Counted from the first letter of the stretch, positions 1-9,904 are shown. The stretch: 64,000 bases of DNA from Streptomyces sp. E2N166 (GCF_003671715.1 NZ_RAIF01000006.1:242285-306284); one strand, 5' to 3'. Notes: generated by a model from the sequence alone, not told the origin. A program made the numbers and translations.

Positions 1-1606
1 GGAACGTACGGGCCAGGGCCAGGCGTTGGCGCTCACCACCGGACAGCAGCACTCCCGCCTCACCGACGGCGGCGTCCAGGCCGAGCGAGCCGCGCTCTAC
101 CACGTCGGTGAGGTTGACGCCCGCGAGGACCTTGAGCATGTCTTCTTCGGTGGCGTGCGGCGCCGCCAGCGAAAGGTTGTCGCGCAGCGTGCCGGCGAGC
201 ACGGGGGCTTCCTGCTCCACGTAGCCGAGCCTGCGGCGCAGTTCGGAGCGGGGAATGTCGCGCACGTCGTCGCCGTACACCCGCAGGCTTCCGCCGGTGA
301 CGTCGTAGAAACGCTCCACGAGGGACAGCAGGGTCGTCTTGCCCGCGCCGGAGGGCCCGACGAGCGCGCTTCTGGTGCCGCGGGGGACAGTGAAGCTGAC
401 CTCGCTGAGCACCGGTTCGCCGCCCGGATAGCCGAAGCTGACCCCGGAGAACTCGATGGCCGGTGGCTCCTCCTCGGCCGTGGCCGGTTCGGCGCGTTCG
501 CGCACGTTGAGCGTGGCGACCGGGTCCGTCCGGTCCGTGCCGCTCTCCAGCGGCAGGACCAGGACCTCCTCGATCCGGTGCAGCGCGGCCAGGCCGCTCT
601 GCAGCCGGGTGTAGGCGCCCAGCGCCCGGCCGAGCGGAAACCAGAGGGTGAACAGGAACAGGATGAAGGCGACCAAGTCGCCGATGGTCATCGCACCGCT
701 CGCGACCCGCGCGCCGCCCAGGCCGAGTACGATCAGGAAGGCGGCCTGGATCGTGGTGGACGTGAGCGGGGTGATCATCGCCTGGAGTCTGGCGATGCGC
801 AGGCCCGCCGCGTAGGCGGACTTGGCGGTGCCGTCGATCGTCTGGGCCTCGCGCTCCTCGGCCCGGCTGGCACGGATCGTACGCACCGCCGACACGGAGC
901 GTTCCACTGCAGAGGTCATCTCCCCCACCCGGGTCTGCACCACGGCGGAGGCGCCACGGACGCGCCGGGCCAGCCCCACGACCGCGGCGACGCCGGCGGC
1001 GATGCCCAGGGCGGTGGCGCCGAACAGCACCGGATCCAGCAGCAGCATGGCCACGGCGGAGCCGACCACCAGGACCACGCTGGTCGCGGCCTCGAAGACG
1101 CCGGAGGTGACGACGGCACGGAGCAGCGTGGTGTCCGCGCCCACCCGGGAGAGCAGATCACCGGTGCGGCGCCGGTCGAACTCGGCGATCGGCAGTCGTA
1201 GCAGCCGCCCAACGAGCCTGCGCCGGGCGGTGAGCACCATGCCCTCCGCCGTACGCTGCAGAAGGTAGTCCCGGCATCCGCCGACGACGGCCGCACCCAG
1301 CAGGATGACCAGCAGGCCGATGATCAAGCGGTTGACGCCGGCGCCATGCTCCATCCTCTCCAGCAGCTCCCGGGTGAGCAGCGGCTGTGCGAGTGTGCCC
1401 AGCGTCTCCAGGAGCGAGAGCAACGCCACGACCACCAGGGTTCCCCAGTAGGCCCGCAGGTAGGGCCCGAGCGACCGCAGTCCGACCGGGGCCGGCTCCT
1501 TGGCCGGTGGACCACCGGGCTCGCCACCGTCGCCCGGATCCGCTCCTGGCGGCGGGCTCGACACGGGCCGGCGGCCGGCGGACCGAGCGGACATCGACAC
1601 TGTCAC
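1..1606 (-). CDS. ABC exporter, fused permease-ATPase (3' end outside window)
   Basis: Half-transporter of the ABC exporter type (permease fused to ATPase), expected to work as a dimer in the plasma membrane and to pump out a hydrophobic compound or peptide. About 535 codons are visible. The N-terminal part holds the transmembrane bundle (roughly residues 45-330); the ATPase domain then shows a Walker A motif (GPSGAGKTT), a Q-loop region (GYVEQEAP) and the signature LLSGGERQR, after which the window ends before Walker B. I chose GTG at 1606 because GGAGG lies 9 nt upstream; GTG 1600 and ATG 1594 are alternatives. It lies 77 nt behind the AfsR-like regulator on the same strand, so the regulator may control it. 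The substrate cannot be told from the sequence. Confidence 0.9.
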   Translation of the reverse strand, partial: MTVSMSARSAGRRPVSSPPPGADPGDGGEPGGPPAKEPAPVGLRSLGPYLRAYWGTLVVVALLSLLETLGTLAQPLLTRELLERMEHGAGVNRLIIGLLVILLGAAVVGGCRDYLLQRTAEGMVLTARRRLVGRLLRLPIAEFDRRRTGDLLSRVGADTTLLRAVVTSGVFEAATSVVLVVGSAVAMLLLDPVLFGATALGIAAGVAAVVGLARRVRGASAVVQTRVGEMTSAVERSVSAVRTIRASRAEEREAQTIDGTAKSAYAAGLRIARLQAMITPLTSTTIQAAFLIVLGLGGARVASGAMTIGDLVAFILFLFTLWFPLGRALGAYTRLQSGLAALHRIEEVLVLPLESGTDRTDPVATLNVRERAEPATAEEEPPAIEFSGVSFGYPGGEPVLSEVSFTVPRGTRSALVGPSGAGKTTLLSLVERFYDVTGGSLRVYGDDVRDIPRSELRRRLGYVEQEAPVLAGTLRDNLSLAAPHATEEDMLKVLAGVNLTDVVERGSLGLDAAVGEAGVLLSGGERQRLALARTF

Positions 1607-1683
1607 CTTGGTGTTCCTCCGTCGCTCAGACCTGGGTGTGCGTCACGGACGCTAGGCGGCATGGCTATCGGGGCGCTATCGGT

Positions 1684-3609
1684 TCAGCATCCCGAGGACA
1701 CAGGGAGCGTGGAGGCCGCGGTCTCCCGTGCGTGCAGGCGCAGCAGTTCCTGGAGTCGGTAGCGGCGGCCGGAGACACCGCCGCCGTCCGCGGCGACCTC
1801 CAGCAGGTGGGTGTCCAGGAGCCGTTCGATGGTGTCCTCCGCCTCGGCGAGCGGCAGCCCCAGCGCGTCGGCGGCCTCCCGTACGTCGAAGTCCACGCTC
1901 TGCCCAGCGCCGAGCACCCGGTAGGCGCGCGCCGCCGCGGCGTCCAGGCTGCCGTAGCCGCACTCCAGCCGGGCGCGTACGGAGTACTCGCCGTGGCTGA
2001 GTTCGGCCAGCCGCCTGCGCGGGTTCTCCAGTCGGGCCAAGAGGTCGGCGACCCTCCAGTGCGGCTTGTTCACCAGACGGGCGCCGGCCGCACGGAGGGC
2101 GAGCGGATGGTGGTCGCACAGTTCGGCGAGCCTGACGGTCGCCGGGTCGCGGTCGATCCGGCGATCCCGTACGACGCCGCTCAGAAGTCTCACCGAGTCC
2201 ATCTGCCGCAACTGGCCAAGGCACAGCCGCAGTGGGCTGCCGCTGTGGATGAGCCCTTGGAGTTCGGTACGGCCGGTGACCAGGGCACAGGACCTGCCGT
2301 TGCCCGGGAGCAGGGGGCGCAGTTGGCGGAAGGAGTGCACGTCGTTGAGGATCACCAGGGTCCGCCTGCCCCGCAGCACGGTGCGGTAGAGGGCGGCGCA
2401 CTCCTCAAGGCTGCCCGGTATGCGCTCGGGCTCCACGCCCAGACCGCGCAGGAAGCGCTGCAGCACAACCTGGGGGGACAGCGGCTGACCGGCCTCCTGC
2501 AGGTCGGCGTAGAGCGTGCCGTCGGGGAAGTGTGCGGCTGCCCGGTGTGCCCAGTGGATCGCCAAGGCCGTCTTGCCGACCCCCGGGGCCCCGGTGACGA
2601 AGCCGATCCCCACGGCGTCGTTGTCGGAGCGTTCCGCGAGCAGGTCGTCCAGTTCGCTCAGCTCGTCCTCGCGGCCGACGAACGCCCCGATGTTCGACGG
2701 CAGCTGGGCCGGGCTGGGCCAGTTCCCGGACGGCTCGGCCGAGGTGGGTGCGGCGCTCGCCGGTCCGGCTGCCGGGCCCAGCGCGGCGGAGTCGTCGCGC
2801 AGGACGGCGTGGTGCAGTTCCTGCAGCTCCGTGCCCGGTTCCAGACCGAGCTCCGCCACGAACTCCCGGCGCCCCTCGCGGAACGTACGCAGTGCTTCGA
2901 CGCGCTGCCCCGAGCGGTACTGGGCCAGCATCAGCTGTGTCAGGAAGCGCTCCCTGAAGGGGTTCTCCCGTACCAGAGTGCTGAGTTCGCTCAGCAACGT
3001 CTGGTGCTCGCCAGCTTTCAGGCGCAGCGCCATGTACTGCTCGATGGCGAGCAGGCGCTGCTCTTCCAGGCGCATCGCCTCCGTCTCGGCAGCCCGTGAG
3101 GAGACGCCGTCCAGCGCCGGACCTCGCCACAGACCCAGTGCATCCCGTAGCAGGGCGATGGCCTGCCCCCGTCCTCCCTGCTCCGTGGCGCGCTGTGCGG
3201 ACTCCACCCCGCGCATGAACTCAACTGTTTCCATGCTGAGTTCACCCGTGACCAGCTTGTATCCGGGCGCGGCTGTCACGATGACCTGATGGGGAACGCC
3301 AACGGTACGGAAGACTTTGCGAAGCGCTGCCACACAGATCGCGATCTGCGCCCGTCCGGTGCTCGGGGGGTCGCCGTTCCAGACCTCCTCTATCAGGTAG
3401 TCGACGGAGATGACTCGCTCCGGGGACAACATGAGGGTGGCCAGCACGGCGCGCTGGCGAGGGCCGCCGACAGATACGGCGTGGCCGTTGAACCTGACTT
3501 CGAGTGGCCCCAGAAGCCCTAACTCAAGCCTTCCTTTCCGGGTGGGCAGCGCACCCTGGAGGGAATTGGCACTACGTTCAGCAAGGAGAGAAGAGTGCAC
3601 AGTGGACAA
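1684..3609 (-). CDS. AfsR/SARP-type transcriptional regulator with NB-ARC ATPase
   Basis: Large SARP-like activator of 641 residues. An OmpR-type winged helix (about residues 27-105, beginning near LELGLLGPLEVRFNG) is followed by a bacterial transcriptional activation domain (about 110-260) and an NB-ARC-like ATPase with P-loop GAPGVGKTA near residue 340. The TPR tail of full-length AfsR (about 990 residues) is absent, so this is a medium-size SARP. The TTG at 3609 is favoured because AGGAG lies 8 nt upstream; GTG at 3600 is possible. Such proteins usually activate secondary-metabolite or export genes. Here the downstream ABC exporter is the obvious partner, while the region upstream is filled with relics rather than biosynthetic genes. 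Confidence 0.88.
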   Translation of the reverse strand: MSTVHSSLLAERSANSLQGALPTRKGRLELGLLGPLEVRFNGHAVSVGGPRQRAVLATLMLSPERVISVDYLIEEVWNGDPPSTGRAQIAICVAALRKVFRTVGVPHQVIVTAAPGYKLVTGELSMETVEFMRGVESAQRATEQGGRGQAIALLRDALGLWRGPALDGVSSRAAETEAMRLEEQRLLAIEQYMALRLKAGEHQTLLSELSTLVRENPFRERFLTQLMLAQYRSGQRVEALRTFREGRREFVAELGLEPGTELQELHHAVLRDDSAALGPAAGPASAAPTSAEPSGNWPSPAQLPSNIGAFVGREDELSELDDLLAERSDNDAVGIGFVTGAPGVGKTALAIHWAHRAAAHFPDGTLYADLQEAGQPLSPQVVLQRFLRGLGVEPERIPGSLEECAALYRTVLRGRRTLVILNDVHSFRQLRPLLPGNGRSCALVTGRTELQGLIHSGSPLRLCLGQLRQMDSVRLLSGVVRDRRIDRDPATVRLAELCDHHPLALRAAGARLVNKPHWRVADLLARLENPRRRLAELSHGEYSVRARLECGYGSLDAAAARAYRVLGAGQSVDFDVREAADALGLPLAEAEDTIERLLDTHLLEVAADGGGVSGRRYRLQELLRLHARETAASTLPVSSGC

Positions 3610-3700
3610 CTACCCGACTCCTTTTGCCATATAAGGGGATTCGACCACGAGCAGTGGAAACACATCGACTGCCGGGCTGGCGGACACGCGAGCATCGAAC

Positions 3701-3961
3701 TCACCCACCGGGCCTCCTCGCAGCACTTCCCCCTCTCCCCTTCCGAACGAATGCGTTGTCTGCCGTGGTATCGGTCGGGGTGTTCTGGGCGGACATCACG
3801 ATGCTCACAGGATGGAAAGGTGAATTCCTCCTGCCGATCACCGTTCGAGGGCCCGCTGGAGAAAACGTCGGCAAGTAGCTCTTCTTGACGAAGATCTCCT
3901 CATACAAGTAATCGATCTCATGTCGATTGACCTCTTGTGCGCGCGCACCGTCGATCCCCAT
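3701..3961 (-). pseudogene. Relic of an FkbM-type methyltransferase N-terminus
   Basis: A short minus-strand reading frame from ATG 3961 contains EIDYLYEEIFVKKSYLP, which resembles the segment just before the SAM-binding DVGANIG motif in FkbM-family methyltransferases. After RTVI the frame continues as GRRNSPFHP instead of the expected glycine motif, so the catalytic domain is missing. Codons after that point look non-coding. I read it as a decayed fragment rather than a working gene. The match is by eye on one segment only and could be chance. Confidence 0.33.
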
Positions 3962-4074
3962 ACCCACTCCCCCCGACACGACCGTCTGCGGCGGTCTTCC
4001 CCCTGAACGTCCGTGACCCGATGTCATGCCAGTGATCTGCTGCGGGCAGGCGACGACACGTGGAAGGTACCCGG

Positions 4075-4505
4075 GGTACCGCGCATGTTGTGACGGTCGT
4101 TCGACCGACAGTTCAAGGACGAACCGCTTGCCATGGAGTTGCGGGTCAGCGTTCGGTCGGTACGGCGGTGGCGCCGATCGCGGCAGAGCGGCGAACGGCG
4201 AGCCGTGCGGTGGAACGGGGCCGCGAGCCGACCGAAGCCGAGCGAGGTCCTGTTCGCGGTGCTGGAGCAGAAGTCGGTCACGGGACCTGCCCCGCACGGC
4301 GGACCGGACCAGAACATAACCTGAAGCGGATCAAGACGCTCATCGGCGTCGGTTCCACCGGAACATCGCCCTGTCCAGTATCGCCCAGATGCCGCGGCGG
4401 CACGGCCGGAACCACCGGATACCGGCGCGCAGCGCGGTAGAACGCAACAAGCAGGCGGTGGCCGGCAGGGCGAAGACAACCTGGCCGACCGTGGAAGGCC
4501 GGTGC
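4075..4505 (+). mobile_element. Relic of an IS630-family transposase, frameshifted
   Basis: Three plus-strand reading frames, joined across two frameshifts, spell the N-terminal helix-turn-helix region of an IS630-type transposase. The first piece, from about 4133, has LRVSVRSVRRWRR and later HGGPDQ; it ends at a stop at 4324. The second frame gives LKRIKTLIG (about 4320-4345). The third gives RRFHRNIALSSIAQM, IPARSAVERNKQAVAG and KTTWPTVE (about 4345-4500). The order and spacing match IS630 proteins (SVRSVxRWRR, HGxxDQ, LARIKTLIG, VPARRAVERD, WVKETWP). The DDE catalytic half and terminal repeats are absent, so the element is dead. Confidence 0.68.
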
Positions 4506-4609
4506 GAGTCATACGGAAGTTCATGCGGATACCCCGGAGGCATGGTGGTGTTGGGGACAGGCTCGGCGGGTCGGGTCTCCGGGGCAACCTGAAGAGTTCC
4601 AGGGTGGCG

Positions 4610-4740
4610 GTCCAGTTCCCACCAGCTGAACGGTCTTGCCGGCAGGCGTCAGCCACACACCCCAGCACCCTGCGACAGTGTTGAGCAGCGGCAGGCCGCT
4701 GCCGGGAACTTCCCCCGAAGCGTGGACACCGTCTGCTGTG
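4610..4740 (-). pseudogene. Relic of a HATPase-type (RsbW-like) regulator C-terminus
   Basis: On the minus strand the frame reads ...GEVPGSGLPLLNTVAGCWG... and ...LTPAGKTV..., the usual ending of Streptomyces anti-sigma/ATP-binding regulators (G-x-GL-x-LL, WG, GKTVW-x-E). The N-box and the rest of the domain are not present and the sequence past GKTV no longer fits the family. It is therefore a fragment. It lies between the IS630 relic and a PP2C phosphatase gene; HATPase proteins are common partners of such phosphatases, so it may once have been part of that locus. Confidence 0.4.
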
Positions 4741-5101
4741 CGGCAGGCCAGCGTTCTTTCCTTCCGGTCGGTGCTGTCGTCTCGGTGACGGCCCCGCCCA
4801 TAGACTTTAGGGTCATCGTGGGCTTCGGACTTTGTCATCCGTGCCGGGGAATTGGTCAGTAGTGCACGGGGTCAGACCCTTGGACGCGCGGGCCGGGCCA
4901 GGCCGAGCAGACCATTGGCATGGCGCCACCGCAGGCAGGCGTGGACAGCGCCGTTCGGGCTGGGGAATGCTGCAGGGTTGGGTGACACCCGACCCGGCTC
5001 ACCAAGACGCGGGCCGAGCCGTGCAGGGAAGACGAGATTGCGGTGCATGCCATCCTCCAGTTGGGGTACTCGCTCCAATTCGGCTTGAACAGAGGAGGGG
5101 C

Positions 5102-6832
5102 ATGGACGACGTCGCCGCTCCAGGTAGGGAAGGTGCAGCCCTGTCCGGTAACCAGGCGTGTTCGGACGACGCGCTCGACGGACCGCTGGAGAATCTCCGG
5201 GCGTCCGCCATCGCGGTCGATGACGACGGCCTCATCGTCGCAGTCAACAGCGCGACCCAGACCCTGCTGGGCAGGGAAGCCTCAGAACTCGTAGGTCAGG
5301 ACTTCCACGACCTGCTGCGCCGGGACAGGTACGGGCACTCGGTGCCGCGCACGCGCTGCCCGATCAGAAAGGCGCTCCTCATGGGCGTCACCGGGCATGG
5401 TGACGCCGAGTGGTTCGCCCGAGGGGACGGCACTCTGGTCCGGTTGTCCTGGCTGATCACGCCCTACACACCCGATCCGAGCAGGACAGGTGCGCTGGCG
5501 CTGCTGTACGAGGCCAAGGAGCCGGACCTGCACCACAGCGATGGCGAGCACTCCGCGCCGCTGACGGATCTGGACCGCCTGGCGCTGCTGGCGGAGACGA
5601 CCACGCAGCTCACATCCACCCTGGACGTGGAAGAGGCACTGCACCGCCTGGCGGCCCTGACCGTTCCTCGGCTCGCGGACTGGGCCGTGTTCGACTTGCT
5701 CACCGAACGTGACGAAGTACGACGTGTTCTCGTGATGGAGCACAAGGACGGCATTCTCGTCGAGCGGGAAGACCTGCAAGGCCCGATGCCTCCCGTGCCG
5801 GCAGAGTCGCCGATGCCCCTGTCGCGGGCCCTGCGCGGCGCCGCCTCCTCCCTCGCCGGCCCCGCCACATACCAAGGTCCGCCCGACTCCGGCATCGCGG
5901 TCGAGCAGCAGCGCCTGTTCACCGCGACAGGAATGCACTCAGCCGTCATCGCACCGATTCGCGGACTGCGCGACGTACTCGGGGCCCTGACCCTGGGCCG
6001 CGCCCAGCGCCATGACGCCTTCACCCCGGCCGACCTGCCGCTGCTGGAGGACCTCACCCGCCGGGCGGGCCTGGCACTGGACAACGCGCGCCTGTACCAG
6101 CGCCAGCGCAAAGTCGCCGAAACCATGCAGCGCCACCTGCTGCCCCAGCTGCCCGTCCTGCCCGGGCTGGAGATGACCGCGCGCTACGTACCCGCTCCGG
6201 ACGCCTCATCCGTGGGCGGTGACTGGTACGACGCCTTCGCACTGGCCACCCACGCCCACGCCTTGGTCATCGGCGACGTCGTCGGACACGATCTCGACGC
6301 CGCATCCGGCATGGCGCAGGTCCGCAACATGCTGCGCGCCTTCGCCTGGTCCCACCCCGAGGCCGCCCCCAGCGCCGTCGTCACACGGCTCGACGAGGCT
6401 GTGATGCACATAGCCGAGGTACCCATGGCCACCATGATCCTGGCCAGGCTCACACTCGGCGACGACACACTGTGGCGTCTGCGCTGGACGAACGCCGGCC
6501 ACCCGCCGCCCCTGCTGATCACCCACGACGGTCGGGCCCGCTACCTCAACGAGGCTCACGGCATACTCCTCGGAACCGGAGTCACCAGACCTCGCCCCGA
6601 CGCCGTCACCGTCCTGCCACCCCAGGCCACGCTCCTGCTCTACACCGACGGACTGGTCGAATCCCCGCACCGCTCCATCGATCACGGGCTTGACCGGTTG
6701 CGCCGACACGCGGCCTCACTCGCCCACCGCCCCCTCGACTCCTTCTGCGACCTGCTGCTGGACCAGGTCCGCCCCAGTGACAACGATGACGACGTCGCCC
6801 TGATCGCGCTGCGCACACCCCCGACCCCATGA
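5102..6832 (+). CDS. PAS-GAF-PP2C (SpoIIE-type) protein phosphatase
   Basis: Predicted cytosolic serine/threonine phosphatase of 576 residues with sensory domains, a common Streptomyces architecture for partner-switching control of sigma factors. A PAS domain covers about residues 23-130, a GAF domain about 160-333, and the SpoIIE-like PP2C domain about 343-576. Metal-binding motifs are intact: VGGDWYD, IGDVVGHD, YTDGLVE and DNDDDVALIAL. I placed the start at ATG 5102 because AGGAGGGG precedes it directly; a frame extending up to 4832 is open but arginine-rich and has no matching domain. It converges on the larger phosphatase gene ending at 7081. The dephosphorylated anti-anti-sigma partner is not in this window. 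Confidence 0.9.
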   Translation: MDDVAAPGREGAALSGNQACSDDALDGPLENLRASAIAVDDDGLIVAVNSATQTLLGREASELVGQDFHDLLRRDRYGHSVPRTRCPIRKALLMGVTGHGDAEWFARGDGTLVRLSWLITPYTPDPSRTGALALLYEAKEPDLHHSDGEHSAPLTDLDRLALLAETTTQLTSTLDVEEALHRLAALTVPRLADWAVFDLLTERDEVRRVLVMEHKDGILVEREDLQGPMPPVPAESPMPLSRALRGAASSLAGPATYQGPPDSGIAVEQQRLFTATGMHSAVIAPIRGLRDVLGALTLGRAQRHDAFTPADLPLLEDLTRRAGLALDNARLYQRQRKVAETMQRHLLPQLPVLPGLEMTARYVPAPDASSVGGDWYDAFALATHAHALVIGDVVGHDLDAASGMAQVRNMLRAFAWSHPEAAPSAVVTRLDEAVMHIAEVPMATMILARLTLGDDTLWRLRWTNAGHPPPLLITHDGRARYLNEAHGILLGTGVTRPRPDAVTVLPPQATLLLYTDGLVESPHRSIDHGLDRLRRHAASLAHRPLDSFCDLLLDQVRPSDNDDDVALIALRTPPTP

Positions 6833-7080
6833 CGGCGCGAGCCCTGCACTGCCCCGCCAGCCGGGCGTACCTCGTAGCCGAGTTACCGGGGCGCAGCCCG
6901 CTTGGCACAACGCCGTACGAGCTGACGCGCGTCGACGCACGGTGCCCCGGGCCGACGCCGTCTGCCCCGGACGCGGAATTTGATCGACCCGGCCCACAAC
7001 TCCTGCCTGCCGGCTCCCAGCGGACGTCCCGTGCGCCGAGCTGAGCGGTGGTAGAGGCGACGTACCGCACCCGTGCCGCC

Positions 7081-9765
7081 TCAGCCGGGGGCGGCGGGCG
7101 GCGCGGGGCGGACGGCGAGGACGGCGATGTCGTCGTCGTTGTCGGCGCCGAGTCCGATGAGCAGCTCGTCGCAGAACACGTCGAGGGGTTCACGTGCCAG
7201 GTCGGAGGCGCGCCGGCGGAGACGCTCCATCCCGGCGTCCAGGGATTCGCCGCGCCGTTCGATGAGTCCGTCGGTGTACAGCAGCAGGGTCGAGTGAGGC
7301 GGGATCATGTCCGTCGCGCTGGGACGCTGCGCGTCGGGGTCCATGCCGAGCAGCAATCCCGAGCCGGCGTCCAGGTAGCGGGTCCGGCCGTCAGGGGCGG
7401 TCAGCAGTGGCGGCAGGTGCCCGGCGGAGGAGTGCACCAGCTCCCAGGGGCCGTCCGTGCCGCCGCGGACGAGACCGTAGATGCACGTGGCGGTGGCCTC
7501 CCGGTCGAGAGTGTGGTTGGCCATGTCCAGGCGGCGCAGGACTACTTCCGGGGGCTCCTGGCGGTCGACCGCGATACCGCGCAGCATGCTGCGCAGCTGG
7601 CTCATGACGACGGCTGCCTCGAGGTCGTGCCCGGTGACGTCGCCGATGACCAGCGCCGTCTCCCCGTTGGGGACGACGAAGCAGTCGTACCAGTCCCCAC
7701 CGACCTGGGCGGTCGTGGAGGATGCGGCGTAACGGGCGGCCAGCTGGAGGTGCCCGACGTTGGGCAGTACGGGCAGCAGTGAGCGCTGGAGTCGTTCGGC
7801 GATGTTGCGGGTTTCCTGGTACAGACGGGCGTTGTCCACGCCCAGGGCGAGGCCGCGGCACAGTTCGTCGACCAGGGACAGGTCCTCTTCCGTGAAGGGC
7901 TGCCGCCCGTCGCCACGGGCCACGGTAAGGGCTCCGATGACCTGACGCCGCGCCCGCAGCGGGGCGACGATGGCACTGTGGGCGCGCAGATGTCCCAACA
8001 GATCGAGGTAGTGCGTGTCCAGAGGCCCCGCCGACTGGCTCGGTGGCGGAGCTCCGGTGAGCAGCAAGGGCCCGGCTCCGCGCAGGACACGGGCCAACGG
8101 GCCGCGGGCGGCATCGGTCACGGGCGGGATCAGGCCCTCGTGTCGCTCGGGGCGGAGACCATGAGGGGTGCGGTGGACGACGCAGATCCGTTGCACCTGG
8201 GCGTCGTCCGCGAACAGGTCCACGGCACACCAGTCGGCCAGCCGTTCGGTCATGAGCCTGCCCGCGCCCCGCAGCCCCTCCTCCGTGTCGGGGGTGTGGC
8301 TCATGACGGTACTCGTGGTGACCAGCAGGGAGAGGCGTTCCAGGGCCGATAGGCCGACGTGGTCCAGGTCGTTCCTCGGGGCGCCTGCCGCCGCACCGTC
8401 GCGGCCGCCGTCAAGGACAGCCTCGCCTCCCGGCAGCTCCGAGGACGTGCCGCGCGGGTCCTGCGCCGCAGCCGGGCGGCTGCGGCCGGGAGGCGCCTTG
8501 GCCGTAGCAGGGGGTGCGGAGGCCCTGGGGGTGAGCTGGGCGACGAAGACGGTGTGGCCGTCGGTCGTCTCCTGGGTCTGGATGAACAGCCGGACGGGGA
8601 CCAGACCGCCGTCGCGGTGCAGTGCCGGGAGCGGGATCGAGCGGCCCAGGATACGGGGCTGCCCGCTGAGCAACAGGGAGGTGAACGCCGTGAGATGGCG
8701 TTCGCGCAGATGTTCCGGGATCAGCGCGGTGAGTGGCCGTCCCATGAGGTCGTCCGCCTGCCAGCCGAGCATGTCCGCCGCCGGTCCGTTCGCCGCGATG
8801 ATGCGGTTGCGCTCGTCGGCGGCGATGGTCGGGACCCTGCTGGACCGCACCTGCGCGGCGTCCCACGGCACCAGCTCCACGGGGCTGGCGCCGGGCTCGC
8901 GCGGCACCACGGTCCACGCGGTGGCGGGGCCGCCGGCGAGCTGGCCGATGATCTGGTCGAACAGCCACTGCTGGAAGACATCGCTGCGGGGAAGTCTCGG
9001 CAGGGTGAGGAAACGCTCGTCGCGGGCCGCTTTCTCGGCGAGTTCGAGCACGCGGCGCAGGGTCTCCACGGCCGGCCCGGCGTCCGCCGGCAGCCGCACG
9101 CAAAGGGACGGGGCCTCCTTCTCGGCGGACCCCCGGCGCAGGGCAGCCGTCACCCGCGCGCTGATCAGGCTGCTCACGTCCTGGGCGGTGGTGAGGTCCT
9201 CCGGCGGCACGCCGAGATCGAAGCCCGCCGCCGCGGCGAGCATCGTCTCGCGCAGCAACGTGTGACGCTGCTGCTGGGACGCGACGTACAGCGCGCCCGG
9301 CATGTCGATGAGCGTCACACGCTCACCGGAGTCGGGCGGCTCGGCGGGCCCCCAGTCAGCCACCCGCGGTGGCGTTCCGTCGGGTCCCAGTTCGAACCAG
9401 ACGGTCTTGCTCGCCTCGTCCGCCTCGACGCCGTACCGGGACGCCAGTCGGCCGACGACGGCGAGTCCCTGTCCCGTCCCGGTGTACGCGGAACATTCCT
9501 GCGGCAGCAGCTTCCGGTCCGGCCGCTGATCCCGCACGCGCACATGGACCGTGCCGTCCTCGACGCGGGCCGACACGTCGATGTCCGTCCGGGCATGCAA
9601 CAAGGCGTTCGTCACCAGCTCGCTCACCAGGAGCTCGACGGTGTCCACCAGGACCGGCGCGACGCCGTCGACAGCGGCCCGCACGAAGCGCCGCGCCTCC
9701 GCCACGCTCTGTGGCCGCCGCGGCAACCGTCGCGACGACGCCCCCGCGCCCTTGAGGTCGCCCAT
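7081..9765 (-). CDS. HATPase-PAS-GAF-PP2C multidomain regulator
   Basis: A regulator that joins both sides of a partner-switching module in one chain of about 894 residues. The N-terminus is an RsbW-like ATPase fold (about 15-135) with N-box ELVTNALLHA and the G-box/end motif GQGLAVVGRLASRYG...KTVWFEL. A long linker region follows, then a PAS domain (about 311-415), a GAF domain (about 473-650) and a SpoIIE PP2C domain (about 655-890) with VGGDWYD, IGDVTGHD, YTDGLIE and DDDIAVL. So it could both phosphorylate and dephosphorylate an anti-anti-sigma protein. The start is uncertain: ATG 9765 begins the part that looks like protein; an open frame reaches ATG 9879 but those 38 residues are arginine-rich and unlike the family. 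Confidence 0.87.
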   Translation of the reverse strand: MGDLKGAGASSRRLPRRPQSVAEARRFVRAAVDGVAPVLVDTVELLVSELVTNALLHARTDIDVSARVEDGTVHVRVRDQRPDRKLLPQECSAYTGTGQGLAVVGRLASRYGVEADEASKTVWFELGPDGTPPRVADWGPAEPPDSGERVTLIDMPGALYVASQQQRHTLLRETMLAAAAGFDLGVPPEDLTTAQDVSSLISARVTAALRRGSAEKEAPSLCVRLPADAGPAVETLRRVLELAEKAARDERFLTLPRLPRSDVFQQWLFDQIIGQLAGGPATAWTVVPREPGASPVELVPWDAAQVRSSRVPTIAADERNRIIAANGPAADMLGWQADDLMGRPLTALIPEHLRERHLTAFTSLLLSGQPRILGRSIPLPALHRDGGLVPVRLFIQTQETTDGHTVFVAQLTPRASAPPATAKAPPGRSRPAAAQDPRGTSSELPGGEAVLDGGRDGAAAGAPRNDLDHVGLSALERLSLLVTTSTVMSHTPDTEEGLRGAGRLMTERLADWCAVDLFADDAQVQRICVVHRTPHGLRPERHEGLIPPVTDAARGPLARVLRGAGPLLLTGAPPPSQSAGPLDTHYLDLLGHLRAHSAIVAPLRARRQVIGALTVARGDGRQPFTEEDLSLVDELCRGLALGVDNARLYQETRNIAERLQRSLLPVLPNVGHLQLAARYAASSTTAQVGGDWYDCFVVPNGETALVIGDVTGHDLEAAVVMSQLRSMLRGIAVDRQEPPEVVLRRLDMANHTLDREATATCIYGLVRGGTDGPWELVHSSAGHLPPLLTAPDGRTRYLDAGSGLLLGMDPDAQRPSATDMIPPHSTLLLYTDGLIERRGESLDAGMERLRRRASDLAREPLDVFCDELLIGLGADNDDDIAVLAVRPAPPAAPG

Positions 9766-9904
9766 GCCCTCAGTCTGCCGCAGGCACCTGGACCTCGCGG
9801 CCGTGCCCGGCAGACGGGTGAGCCCTGCGGCACGGGCGCAGGGGCCGGTGGGGCGCCCTCGACGCACGCCATGGTCCACGGCCCGGCGACCCCAGTGGCC
9901 TTGG

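Noticed and set aside
1387-3099. A 570-codon plus-strand frame opposite the SARP regulator
   Set aside because: It lacks any family pattern while the minus strand shows winged-helix, BTAD and P-loop motifs.
4075-4505. Active insertion sequence
   Set aside because: Two frameshifts, no DDE domain and no terminal inverted repeats were found.
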